Of a DNA stretch of 63,481 nt, positions 42,853-51,543 are shown piece after piece; positions within the stretch are counted from its first letter, which is position 1; each line of letters begins with the position of its first letter. The notes under the pieces are model-generated. The model saw nothing but the letters and a program-made list of their open reading frames with translations, was not told the origin of the DNA and did no database searches. Source of the DNA: Ruminococcus sp. (GTDB lineage: Bacteria; Bacillota_A; Clostridia; Oscillospirales; Ruminococcaceae); NCBI RefSeq assembly GCF_024684275.1, contig NZ_JAIKXF010000029.1, forward strand, positions 1-63,481, in the 5' to 3' direction. Both the position numbers and the translations under genes were made by a program.

Positions 42853-44556
42853 TTGCTTAACGAAGGCTTTGTGCTTGAAAACAGGTACAAGATCGTTAAT
42901 ATTGCAGGAAAAGGCGGTACCTCAGTGGTTTATCGCGCACTTGACCTCAAAGCCAATAACGCCCAGCGAGCTGTGAAGGAGGTCAAAAAGACCAACGGCA
43001 CAGACGCATACAATGCAAGGCAGGAGTCGCTGCTTATCAAGGAATTCTGCGAAAAGGACGTGAAGAATTCCTATTTTCCCAATATTATCGAGATAATCGA
43101 CAATAAGCCCGACGCCCTCTATATCGTTCAGGATTATATAGACGGTGTCTCTATGGAAAAGCTTCTCGCTTACTATCCCTTCCGACACAATATGGTGCTG
43201 AAATACGCAAAGGATATATGTTCTGTTATTTCCTTTATCCATAAGTGCGGACTGATACACAGCGATATGAAGCCTGATAATATAATGGTCGTAAGGACAG
43301 AGGAGGACATGGAAAACTCCAAGCGTCCCGACAAATTCGGCAAGCTGAAATTCATTGACTTCGGCTCTGTTATTGAGAGGCGAGAGGGTACATTTGCGTA
43401 TACCCCTGCTTACGCCGCTCCTGAGCAGTTCCGCAAGGAGGAGCTTGACGAAAAGACGGATATCTTCAATATCGGAGCTACAATGTTCCACATGATAACA
43501 GGCAGAAAGCCCATGAACGTTTCCGTTAAGGGCAAGCTTGTAAGCTCTGCTGAGCGCTTTGTGTTCGACAAGGGCACAAACGCAGGACTTGTGAGGATAA
43601 TCCGCAAATGCGTACACGACGACAAGAACAAGCGATACCGCTCATGTGACGAGCTCTATGCAGACCTTGACAGGGCGGAGAATCATACATATATCAGAGT
43701 TACGGGCATACTTGCAGGTCTCGCCGCTCTTTCACTGGGAATATCCCTTTTCGCGGGCATAATGGCTCACAAAAAGGACAGCGAGGACTTCAATACACTC
43801 CTTGAGATAGCCGAGAGCTCCAATGAATACGAGGAGAGAGCTGCGGCTTTCGAGGACGTTATCCACGCCGACGGCTCATATGCGGACGCCTATATTGAGC
43901 TCATCGAGCTCTACAAGAGCGACCAGGTTTTTGCGGCTGACGAGGTGGAGCAGATACGCAGGCTCATCAACGAGAATGTAAATGTCCTGCAAAAGGCTCC
44001 GGGGTATGAGAATGTTGCCTTTGAACTTGGTATACTCTACTGGTATTATTATTTCTACGGCAGCAATGCCGAGGACCTTATGAACCAGAATACGGGAACA
44101 TCAGGCAAGATAGCTGCCGTTAAGTGGTTCAAGGAGGCTCAGACAGAGAACTTCAAGGATAAATATCCAAAGAAGTATCAGATAGCACGGGTTTACTGCG
44201 CTATCGGTGATTTCTACTCACAGAGCCGCAAAAAGGAAAATGAGCTCCTCGGGAATGATATTTCCGCAGACCTCTGGAGCAGCATGAACGAGCTCAGCGA
44301 GCTTGTCGAGACGGAAAATGCAGATTCGGATATAATCGTGCTCGAGACCTACAAGACTCTTGCAAATCTCGAATACACCAATATTAACGAGTTTTTCAAG
44401 GCAGGCGTAAGCTATGCCGAGCAGAAGAAATTCATCAGGAATATCAAGGAAAAGACCGAAAAGATGAATCCCCAGAGCGGTACTGCCGCAGAAGCAAAGG
44501 ATTATATCCTCGGCTCATATGATATGATAATACAGAGCATAGAGGGCTCTGAGTAA
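42853..44556 (+). CDS. Transmembrane Ser/Thr protein kinase with TPR-like sensor
   Basis: 567 residues from a TTG start with GAGGAG upstream. The Hanks-type kinase domain (about 1-275) has GKGGTSVVYRAL (Gly loop), AVKEVK (catalytic Lys), HSDMKPDNIMV (catalytic loop, with HSD in place of HRD), KFIDFGSV (DFG) and APEQ. One membrane helix (ILAGLAALSLGISLFAGIM, about 284-303) is followed by an extracytoplasmic alpha-helical region of about 260 residues with TPR-like helices. Unlike PrkC, no PASTA domains are present. It probably senses a surface state and phosphorylates partners of the FHA protein. Confidence 0.9.
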   Translation: MLNEGFVLENRYKIVNIAGKGGTSVVYRALDLKANNAQRAVKEVKKTNGTDAYNARQESLLIKEFCEKDVKNSYFPNIIEIIDNKPDALYIVQDYIDGVSMEKLLAYYPFRHNMVLKYAKDICSVISFIHKCGLIHSDMKPDNIMVVRTEEDMENSKRPDKFGKLKFIDFGSVIERREGTFAYTPAYAAPEQFRKEELDEKTDIFNIGATMFHMITGRKPMNVSVKGKLVSSAERFVFDKGTNAGLVRIIRKCVHDDKNKRYRSCDELYADLDRAENHTYIRVTGILAGLAALSLGISLFAGIMAHKKDSEDFNTLLEIAESSNEYEERAAAFEDVIHADGSYADAYIELIELYKSDQVFAADEVEQIRRLINENVNVLQKAPGYENVAFELGILYWYYYFYGSNAEDLMNQNTGTSGKIAAVKWFKEAQTENFKDKYPKKYQIARVYCAIGDFYSQSRKKENELLGNDISADLWSSMNELSELVETENADSDIIVLETYKTLANLEYTNINEFFKAGVSYAEQKKFIRNIKEKTEKMNPQSGTAAEAKDYILGSYDMIIQSIEGSE

Positions 44557-44571
44557 GGAGGAAGGTGCGGA

Positions 44572-44967
44572 ATGGATTCATATGACTGGCAGATATTGTC
44601 ACATATATTTCTCGGGATAGGCATAGTTCTTTTTATCGCCGCACTTATCCTGACCATAAGGTACAGAGTCATATCAAATCTGATCTCTGACATAAAGGTG
44701 AGAAAAATGTCGCCTGAGCCTTTAAAGGCTGCCTCGACCATAAACCTCAGTCTCAGAAGCACCGATCCTGAGCTGTCCGCTCCGCCCGAAAGTGACGAGG
44801 ACGGTCCGTGGACAGTGGTAGTTGCTCCCGTACAAGATGAGGAGAATATCGACAGCACTGTGGTAGTCGGCAATAACAAAAACTCAGAGAGCGACTTTAT
44901 CATTACAAGCAATATCGTAGTAATAAATGCAGATGTAGATGTAATAGACAACGGGAGAAGAAAATGA
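44572..44967 (+). CDS. Small membrane protein with repeated T-V-V-V motifs
   Basis: 131 residues. One N-terminal membrane helix (HIFLGIGIVLFIAALILTI) is followed by a polar, acidic tail facing the cytoplasm by the positive-inside rule. The tail carries GPWTVVVAP, IDSTVVVGNN and SNIVVINADVDV: repeats of a Thr-Val-Val-Val pattern set in acidic sequence, like known FHA-ligand sites. Family not recognised. Its position after the kinase and before the surface genes suggests it is a phospho-acceptor adaptor. Confidence 0.72.
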   Translation: MDSYDWQILSHIFLGIGIVLFIAALILTIRYRVISNLISDIKVRKMSPEPLKAASTINLSLRSTDPELSAPPESDEDGPWTVVVAPVQDEENIDSTVVVGNNKNSESDFIITSNIVVINADVDVIDNGRRK

Positions 44968-45902
44968 GAAAATGCGTCGTTTTCGGCGGTATATCCGCTG
45001 CACTCGCTTTTGCTCCTGTAGGAGCTGTTTATGCGGCGGGGGACTATGAAGCACCGTCGGGAATAGTGCTTTCCATAGGTGATACAGAGATAGACAGGGC
45101 TGACCTCACAGGCGGAAGGCTTATAGAGGTGCCTGTCAGTATTGGCAATAACAGCGGCTTTGTTTCCGTTGAGATGCTCATACAGCTTGACAGCAGGCTC
45201 AGCTATGCCGAGGATTATGAGGCAGTCACAAGAGCCGAGGAGATGTCGGGCGTTCATATCACGGATAAGGAGGATATGGAGAATACGCGCAAGGTGGGCT
45301 TTGTTACCAAGACAAAGTCGCGCTTTACAGGTGACGGAGAGATAGGCTGTGTGAGAGTGATGCTTGCCGAGGATACTCCTGTGGGAAGATACGATATTTC
45401 ACTCTATCCATATACCGACGGACCTATGATACTGACATACAACAACTTTGACGCATATTTCGGCGCTGAATGCTTCTCTGAGCTGAGAGGCGGCACAATA
45501 ACCGTAAAGGACGGGGATACAGTGCCTCAGCAGGAGCAGGCTCCGCCGCGGCATGATGATGAAGCGGACAGAAATGCACCGCAGGAGAAAGAAAGCTCAT
45601 CTGATGAAAACGAAAGTAAAATTGAAACCACTACAGCTTTGACAGTGACCACAACCGCTGTTACTACAGCAAGGACAACGGTCACATCATCATCGGCTTC
45701 TACAGCTTCCGCAAAGGTAACCTCAGGAGTGACAGCTTCGACAGAGACCACTGCTGTTTCGGCTGTGACCGCTGAGCCTTCAGCTGAGACCGATACATCA
45801 AAACACAAGAATAATCATCTGCTGATCCCTGCTATCGCCGCAGCAGTCATCGCACTGGGAGCAGCCTGTTTTATAGTCAGAAAAGGAGGAAGGTCAAAGT
45901 GA
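44964..45902 (+). CDS. Membrane-anchored cohesin-like surface protein
   Basis: 312 residues, overlapping the previous gene by 4 bp. A signal peptide (ISAALAFAPVGAVYA) is followed by a beta-sandwich domain of about 145 residues with the cohesin pattern: IVLSIGDTEID..LIEVPVSIGNNSGFVSVEMLIQLDS..GEIGCVRVMLAEDTPVGRYDISL..GGTITVKD. Then come a Thr/Ser-rich linker of about 90 residues and a C-terminal hydrophobic helix with a basic tail (LLIPAIAAAVIALGAACFIV, RKGGRSK), which anchors it in the membrane rather than through sortase. If it is a true cohesin it would bind dockerin proteins at the membrane. The cohesin call is by pattern only. Confidence 0.65.
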   Translation: MRKCVVFGGISAALAFAPVGAVYAAGDYEAPSGIVLSIGDTEIDRADLTGGRLIEVPVSIGNNSGFVSVEMLIQLDSRLSYAEDYEAVTRAEEMSGVHITDKEDMENTRKVGFVTKTKSRFTGDGEIGCVRVMLAEDTPVGRYDISLYPYTDGPMILTYNNFDAYFGAECFSELRGGTITVKDGDTVPQQEQAPPRHDDEADRNAPQEKESSSDENESKIETTTALTVTTTAVTTARTTVTSSSASTASAKVTSGVTASTETTAVSAVTAEPSAETDTSKHKNNHLLIPAIAAAVIALGAACFIVRKGGRSK

Positions 45903-48900
45903 ATAACAGCAGATTTGATCTTAAAAGAAAGCTTGCTTTTGTGGCGGCACTTGCTTTTGCTGCAAATTCAGCAGGCAGTTTGTCTGCGTCAGGCGCTGAA
46001 GCAGCCATGACTGCGGCAGGCACCAAGCCTGCAAATGTAGGCATACCGGGCGATAATGCTCCGACTCCGCCTGATCACGGCGACAATGGATATGAGACCG
46101 TAACATATAACATATTCATAAACGGCACAGACTTTGATGATGATAGGTTCAAAAGTCTTCTCATGCAGGTATTCGGCACATTGGGCACAAATCCAAGCTT
46201 TAATCCTGAATCGGGCATGGGAAGCGTAACTATCAGCGGCTATCATCATATAAACAGGAACGATATATTCATTTCTGATGATACCAAGCTTGTGCTTGAC
46301 TCTGATGCTGATGATACCTTTGTTTTCAATACCTATTACAAGGTGAATGGTTATTATAACGATGACAAGATAACCATGACAGGCAGAGAAGGCGACACCC
46401 ATTATGAGCTCAGGGACGGCTTTGTCAGAAGCGGTACTGTACTTGAGATAGCTCCTACGGAATACTATAAGCTCGGTACGGGAGGACAGTCTATAGAAAT
46501 AGACGCAGAGGCTCCTATTGATATAAGGACAGAAAATTATTACAATGACGGCTATGAGCTTGTCATAGACGAGACTCATTATACCGTATCGCCAAAGACC
46601 TTTGACCTCAGCATTGACAGAAATGTCTTTGAAGTCAGGTTTGACGGCGAGCCTACATCTCTCAGCAGGTTCAAATGGAAGGACATAAACAGGCTATCTG
46701 TCTATTGCCCGAATAAGCAGGCGCTCTTTGTGAACTGTGAATACGGCGGAGAGGTCATAGAGCTTTTTGATGAATGGTTCAACTGCTCAACACTGACGCT
46801 GAGCGATAAGTTCAGATACAGGCATGACTGCAGCATATCTATACAGGGCGTTGACCGCACTGTTTCTGCTGTAGCAGTATTCGGTGAGGGCGATGAACAG
46901 TATTCGAGGAGATACGAGATACCTGTTGTTCAGAAAGCGGACAGCCATGATTTTGAACTGAAAATACCCTACCTTGCAGGCGACGGCTGCTGCCTCAGCA
47001 GCTATACCTACGGAGGCGAGCCCGAGAAGTCGCTTACCGGTGTATATGACGACCTGACCAATGACATCAGAGAAAAGAAGCTGGACTACAAGTTTGACTG
47101 CGGAGAGATACAGCTTGTCTACAGGAAGCTTGCAGACAGCGAGAATATGTATATTTTCCAGCCCGAAGCAGACCTTTTCGAGAGGAATGACAGGTGCTAT
47201 ACCATAAGCTCTTCTGACGCTCTGGTAAAGCTTATGGACTTTACCTCGCTGTTTGACGGAAGTACGGTGCTTTATGACGTATACAGAAGAAATACGGATA
47301 CTGTTGAGCACAAAAAGTTCGTTATCGGCGGCTCGTCAAGGGAGTTTTCGGAAAATCTTGCGAACAGCCCTAAGTCTGCCCTGTATATCGTAAAGAATAT
47401 CATCAGCCAGACAGGCGACAACGTTTTAAGAGACGGTCTGGACGGGGTGATCTGCTTCTACAGCGACAAGACAGCTCCCAAAGTGGATTTTACAAGAGGA
47501 GAGAATTCCGACCGGTGGGCTGGCAGGGAAGGTATGTCCTTTGCCATGAGGATAACCGATAATGAAAAATGCCCCGTCGAGGAAAAGGATGACCTTACCT
47601 TTGAAGAGGGCGAGATATTAGACATCTACAATAATTACATAAATAAAGAGACCGAAAACAGCAGCGAGATATGCTCTGTTGTTGTGGGAGACTACAGATT
47701 CGACAGACCTGCAAGCGGCTGGGGAGATACAGCCAAGATAAAGGGCTATGTGGAAACTCCCGGCATGAGAGAGAAGTTTGATTCGGCTGTGTCTGTGCTT
47801 TCAAAGCTGAGACTTGCCGATTTCGACAGCAGATACAGTGACCAGCTCAACTGTGACAGCTATTACCGTCAGCTCCTCAGGGAGCACTCTGCGTCTCTTA
47901 TTGAAGATATCAGCAAATATTACAATGCTGAGATAAACGCTGAGGAGGAAAAGGAAGAGCCCGACACCAACAGGATAGATGAGCTGAAAAGGCTGCGTGA
48001 CAAGTATACAGGTGCCGTGGCTGAATATAAGTCTGCTCAGGAAGCTCCCATAAGGACTTCAAAGTGCGTCCCTGTGCTTACCTATGACAAGGAAAGCGGA
48101 GAATTTGTTGTTTCCGTAAAGGCAGAGGCTGCTCACGCAAGCGAGATGATAGACGAATGGCTCAGGGTATTTGCTCTTGACGACAGCAATAATTCAAGCT
48201 ATGACAGCTCTGACAGAAAGCACGTAAGAGTAAAGATAGACGGCGCTCCGCCGGCTGTTGCGGATAACAAGATAACTATCACAGACGATGAGGTGATAAC
48301 CGACGAAGACGGCAAGGAGGCTCACGTCCTGAAGGCAGGCAGCACTATAAGCGCGGTCCTCAGCGATGTACAGTCATCTGTTGACGGCTCGGGCATCAGC
48401 GATGTGAAGATATACTTGGGTGATGAGACCGGTGAAGGCGAAAATATGACGCTGAAAGACGGAAAATATATCTTCCGTATCGTTGAGAGCGCCATTAAAA
48501 ACGTCAATATCAAGACCTGTATAACTATCTACGCTATAGACAGTGTAGGCAACCCTGTTACCATAAAGAGCAGCGACAGCAAGTACGGCGGCTTTAATAT
48601 CATAATTGACGATACTGCTCCCACCTGCTCGGTAAAGAATGCTTCGGACAGCGAAAAACGCTATGTATTCGAGGGCGACGGCAGGGAATGGTACAAGGCT
48701 TATTCCGATGTGAGGATAGCTGTTGCCGCTGAAGACCCGAATACAGAAATATGCTCGGGTATCAAGGAACTGAAGTTCAGGATAAACGGCAGCGAGTGTA
48801 CAGTAAATGCCGATATGAACAGCGGTATCGACCGCGGAGCTCTCAGCAGCGGAAAGTACGGGATCGTACTGGAGCCTGTACAGGATCAGGACAGATTCAG

Positions 48901-51463
48901 GGCAAGGCTTGTGAACAGCACGGATAATTCCGTTGCTGCCGAGCTGGGCGAATTCAGCAGGGATAATGGTGCTGTAAGAGTCGAGCTCAGAGCTGAGGAC
49001 CTTGCGGGAAATGAAAGCTCCATAAGCGAGACTGAGGTCTGGATAGACCTTTCTGTGCCAAGTGTAAATGCCGCTGACGCAGAGGATACTTCTCTCAGAC
49101 GTGACCAGCGATACGGCTATGTATATTTTGCAAGGGAGCAGGCGGTTGTCCGCGTTTCCGTAAACGAAAACGGTCCCGGCGCAGGTATCGGCAGTATCAA
49201 GGCTGTTCTTGTAAACAGCGATGGTACACCGAGTGCCGTTGTGCCCGAGATACGCAGAACAGGCGATACCGATCAGTGGGAGGTAGTTGTTCCTCAGATG
49301 TTCAGGGGCTATATGCGTCTGAGCGCTCTCAGCCGCATGGGCAGAGAATCGGAGGTATTCGAAACTGCACTGTTCATGGTTGAAAAGGACGAGGATCACA
49401 GGGCTAATGCAAGTGTAACACTGGAGCTTCCGCCCACAAGCTTCAAGGACGGAAAGGGCTTGCCGCTCTATTCCGACGATATAGACGCAGATATCCGCGT
49501 TAGGGAGAATTTCTCGGGTATCAGGGATATACGCATATCCGCATCAGGCGAATTTGACAGGCGTCTCACCGTAAACGATATGGGAGAAATATCAGGCAGC
49601 GGCATCGAAAGCTGGGAGGCTGACGACAGCAGCAGAGACCTGAATACCGTCAGGGAGATCGCTACAAAAGTCAAGCTTACAGGAAACTCCAACGGCGACA
49701 GCGTTTATGTGACCTTCAATGATAAAGCAGGCAATCCTGCGGAGGATAAGGCTGTATCAAGGAGCTACAGCATAGACAAGACCGATCCTGTTATGAATGT
49801 TGCCTTTACCGACGCAAGCGGCTCGGCAGACAATGAGTTCAAGCAGATATACAAGAGCACAAGAAGAGCTGTCATTACCATAAATGAGAGAAACTTCGAC
49901 AAGGCGCTCGCTGATATAAGAGTAAACAACAGCAGAAGAGAGCTTGAATGGAGGCTGATAAACGGTACAGAGGGTACTGACAGCGCTGTATATCAGGCGA
50001 ATATACCATTCGATGACGATGGCACCTACAGACTTACCGCAAGCTTCAAGGATATGGCAGGCAGAGAGGCTAAGTCCTATGATTCGGGCGAATTCGTCAT
50101 CGACAGGACTGCTCCTGCTATGAATATAGGCTTTGATAAGAAGATAGCCAATGAGCACTTCTATAACGAGCCTACTATGGCTACATTCAGAATATCAGAC
50201 CAGAATTTCGAGCCCTCACGAGTTGTCATGACGGGTACTTACAACAACAGCGCTGAGGAATTCCCGAAGGCTTCAGAGTGGGTAAAGTCGGGAAACGATT
50301 ATGTATCCACTGTAAAGTTTGAAAAGGACGGCGAGTATACCGTAAATATCACGGGTAAGGACAAGGCTGGAAATACTCTTGAAGCCTATAATGCCAAGTT
50401 CTGTATCGACAGTCAGTCGCCGAAGATCTCTGTAAGCGATGTGAATGCGGCTAATAACAAAAAGGAAATAAGACCGCATATCCAGTTCAACGATGTGAAT
50501 CTTGACAAGGACAGCATAAAGATAAAGCTCGAAGGCGCTAACAGAGGACGCTCTCTTGATTTTGAGGGAGAGCTCCGCGAAAGTGCTGACGGCTATGAGT
50601 ATGTATTCAATAATATCCCCGATAAGGCGGACTTTGATGACATCTACACCATTAAGGCAAGTGCGAAGGACAATGCTTCAAATAAGGTGGAGAAGGACTT
50701 CCGCTTCTCGGTAAACAGATACGGCTCAACATTTATGCTGGACGAGGGAACAGGAAGCATCGTCGGAAAGTATATCTCAAAGGCTCAGGACATCGTTATC
50801 TCTGAGGTCAACGCTAATAAGCACTCAGAGCCATACAGCGTCTATATCACTAAGGACTCGGAAATGGCTGTTCTGAAGGACAATGTTGACTATAAGGTTG
50901 AGTACACAGGCGGTGATGATGAGTGGTCTGAGTACAAGTACATAATCTATGCAAAGAATTTTGAGAATGACGGAAGATATACCGTTTCCATTCACTCTGT
51001 TGATGAGGCAGGAAATATCAACGTCAGCACTTCTGAAAAGAAGAATTCCTATCTTGAATTCTGCGTGGATACTACGCAGCCTCTGTGCATACCGCTGAAT
51101 CTCTCTGAAAACAGTGCATACAGGGGTGAAAGACTTGATGCCAAGATGTCAGTATCAGACAATATCATGCTAAAGGGTGCAAAGGTGTTTGTTGACGATA
51201 AGGAGATAAGGTCGAGATATATCGACGATGAGTATCTTGAATTTACCGTCAGAAATGCTAAACACGCCCAGAATGTAAAGGTCGTTCTCACAGATATGGC
51301 AGGCAATGAGATAGAATATTCCTACAAGAATATTCTTGTTACCACAAACGCTGTGCGAATCCTTGCTCATAAGACATGGTTCAAGTTTGTTTGCGGCGGT
51401 ATCGTGCTTCTCGGAGGTGCAGCTGCGTTCCTTATCAGAAAGCGTAAACACAGACTTCTGTAA
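45899..51463 (+). CDS. Giant Ig-like repeat surface protein with C-terminal membrane anchor
   Basis: 1854 residues from GTG 45899, overlapping the previous stop by 4 bp; GGAGGAAGG upstream. A signal peptide (AFVAALAFAANSAGSLSASG) precedes an N-terminal region of about 450 residues with two Gly/Asn-rich beta domains. At least seven Ig-like domains follow, marked by D-x-A-G-N strands and linkers such as IDKTDPVMNVAF, IDRTAPAMNIGF and IDSQSPKISV. A membrane helix (FVCGGIVLLGGAAAFLI) and basic tail RKRKHRLL end the protein. No LPXTG or catalytic motif. It likely forms a long stalk at the cell surface. Last gene of the operon, followed by a terminator. Confidence 0.88.
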   Translation: MNNSRFDLKRKLAFVAALAFAANSAGSLSASGAEAAMTAAGTKPANVGIPGDNAPTPPDHGDNGYETVTYNIFINGTDFDDDRFKSLLMQVFGTLGTNPSFNPESGMGSVTISGYHHINRNDIFISDDTKLVLDSDADDTFVFNTYYKVNGYYNDDKITMTGREGDTHYELRDGFVRSGTVLEIAPTEYYKLGTGGQSIEIDAEAPIDIRTENYYNDGYELVIDETHYTVSPKTFDLSIDRNVFEVRFDGEPTSLSRFKWKDINRLSVYCPNKQALFVNCEYGGEVIELFDEWFNCSTLTLSDKFRYRHDCSISIQGVDRTVSAVAVFGEGDEQYSRRYEIPVVQKADSHDFELKIPYLAGDGCCLSSYTYGGEPEKSLTGVYDDLTNDIREKKLDYKFDCGEIQLVYRKLADSENMYIFQPEADLFERNDRCYTISSSDALVKLMDFTSLFDGSTVLYDVYRRNTDTVEHKKFVIGGSSREFSENLANSPKSALYIVKNIISQTGDNVLRDGLDGVICFYSDKTAPKVDFTRGENSDRWAGREGMSFAMRITDNEKCPVEEKDDLTFEEGEILDIYNNYINKETENSSEICSVVVGDYRFDRPASGWGDTAKIKGYVETPGMREKFDSAVSVLSKLRLADFDSRYSDQLNCDSYYRQLLREHSASLIEDISKYYNAEINAEEEKEEPDTNRIDELKRLRDKYTGAVAEYKSAQEAPIRTSKCVPVLTYDKESGEFVVSVKAEAAHASEMIDEWLRVFALDDSNNSSYDSSDRKHVRVKIDGAPPAVADNKITITDDEVITDEDGKEAHVLKAGSTISAVLSDVQSSVDGSGISDVKIYLGDETGEGENMTLKDGKYIFRIVESAIKNVNIKTCITIYAIDSVGNPVTIKSSDSKYGGFNIIIDDTAPTCSVKNASDSEKRYVFEGDGREWYKAYSDVRIAVAAEDPNTEICSGIKELKFRINGSECTVNADMNSGIDRGALSSGKYGIVLEPVQDQDRFRARLVNSTDNSVAAELGEFSRDNGAVRVELRAEDLAGNESSISETEVWIDLSVPSVNAADAEDTSLRRDQRYGYVYFAREQAVVRVSVNENGPGAGIGSIKAVLVNSDGTPSAVVPEIRRTGDTDQWEVVVPQMFRGYMRLSALSRMGRESEVFETALFMVEKDEDHRANASVTLELPPTSFKDGKGLPLYSDDIDADIRVRENFSGIRDIRISASGEFDRRLTVNDMGEISGSGIESWEADDSSRDLNTVREIATKVKLTGNSNGDSVYVTFNDKAGNPAEDKAVSRSYSIDKTDPVMNVAFTDASGSADNEFKQIYKSTRRAVITINERNFDKALADIRVNNSRRELEWRLINGTEGTDSAVYQANIPFDDDGTYRLTASFKDMAGREAKSYDSGEFVIDRTAPAMNIGFDKKIANEHFYNEPTMATFRISDQNFEPSRVVMTGTYNNSAEEFPKASEWVKSGNDYVSTVKFEKDGEYTVNITGKDKAGNTLEAYNAKFCIDSQSPKISVSDVNAANNKKEIRPHIQFNDVNLDKDSIKIKLEGANRGRSLDFEGELRESADGYEYVFNNIPDKADFDDIYTIKASAKDNASNKVEKDFRFSVNRYGSTFMLDEGTGSIVGKYISKAQDIVISEVNANKHSEPYSVYITKDSEMAVLKDNVDYKVEYTGGDDEWSEYKYIIYAKNFENDGRYTVSIHSVDEAGNINVSTSEKKNSYLEFCVDTTQPLCIPLNLSENSAYRGERLDAKMSVSDNIMLKGAKVFVDDKEIRSRYIDDEYLEFTVRNAKHAQNVKVVLTDMAGNEIEYSYKNILVTTNAVRILAHKTWFKFVCGGIVLLGGAAAFLIRKRKHRLL

Positions 51464-51475
51464 ATAATAAAAACA

Positions 51476-51507
51476 GCCGCAGGGATAATCCCTGCGGCAC
51501 TTTTTTA
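51476..51507. terminator. Bidirectional terminator of surface operon
   Basis: GCCGCAGGGA-TAA-TCCCTGCGGC perfect 10-bp stem (51476-51498) followed by ACTTTTTTA; an A-run lies on the left for the opposite strand. Confidence 0.85.
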
Positions 51508-51543
51508 TGCAGATAATGAAGCTTTTGGTCATCAGCTGACCGA

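Noticed and set aside
42922..43617. 231-aa minus-strand open frame
   Set aside because: Antisense of the kinase domain, whose motifs are complete.
48374..49399. 341-aa minus-strand open frame
   Set aside because: Antisense shadow of the giant Ig-like gene; no promoter, RBS or family.
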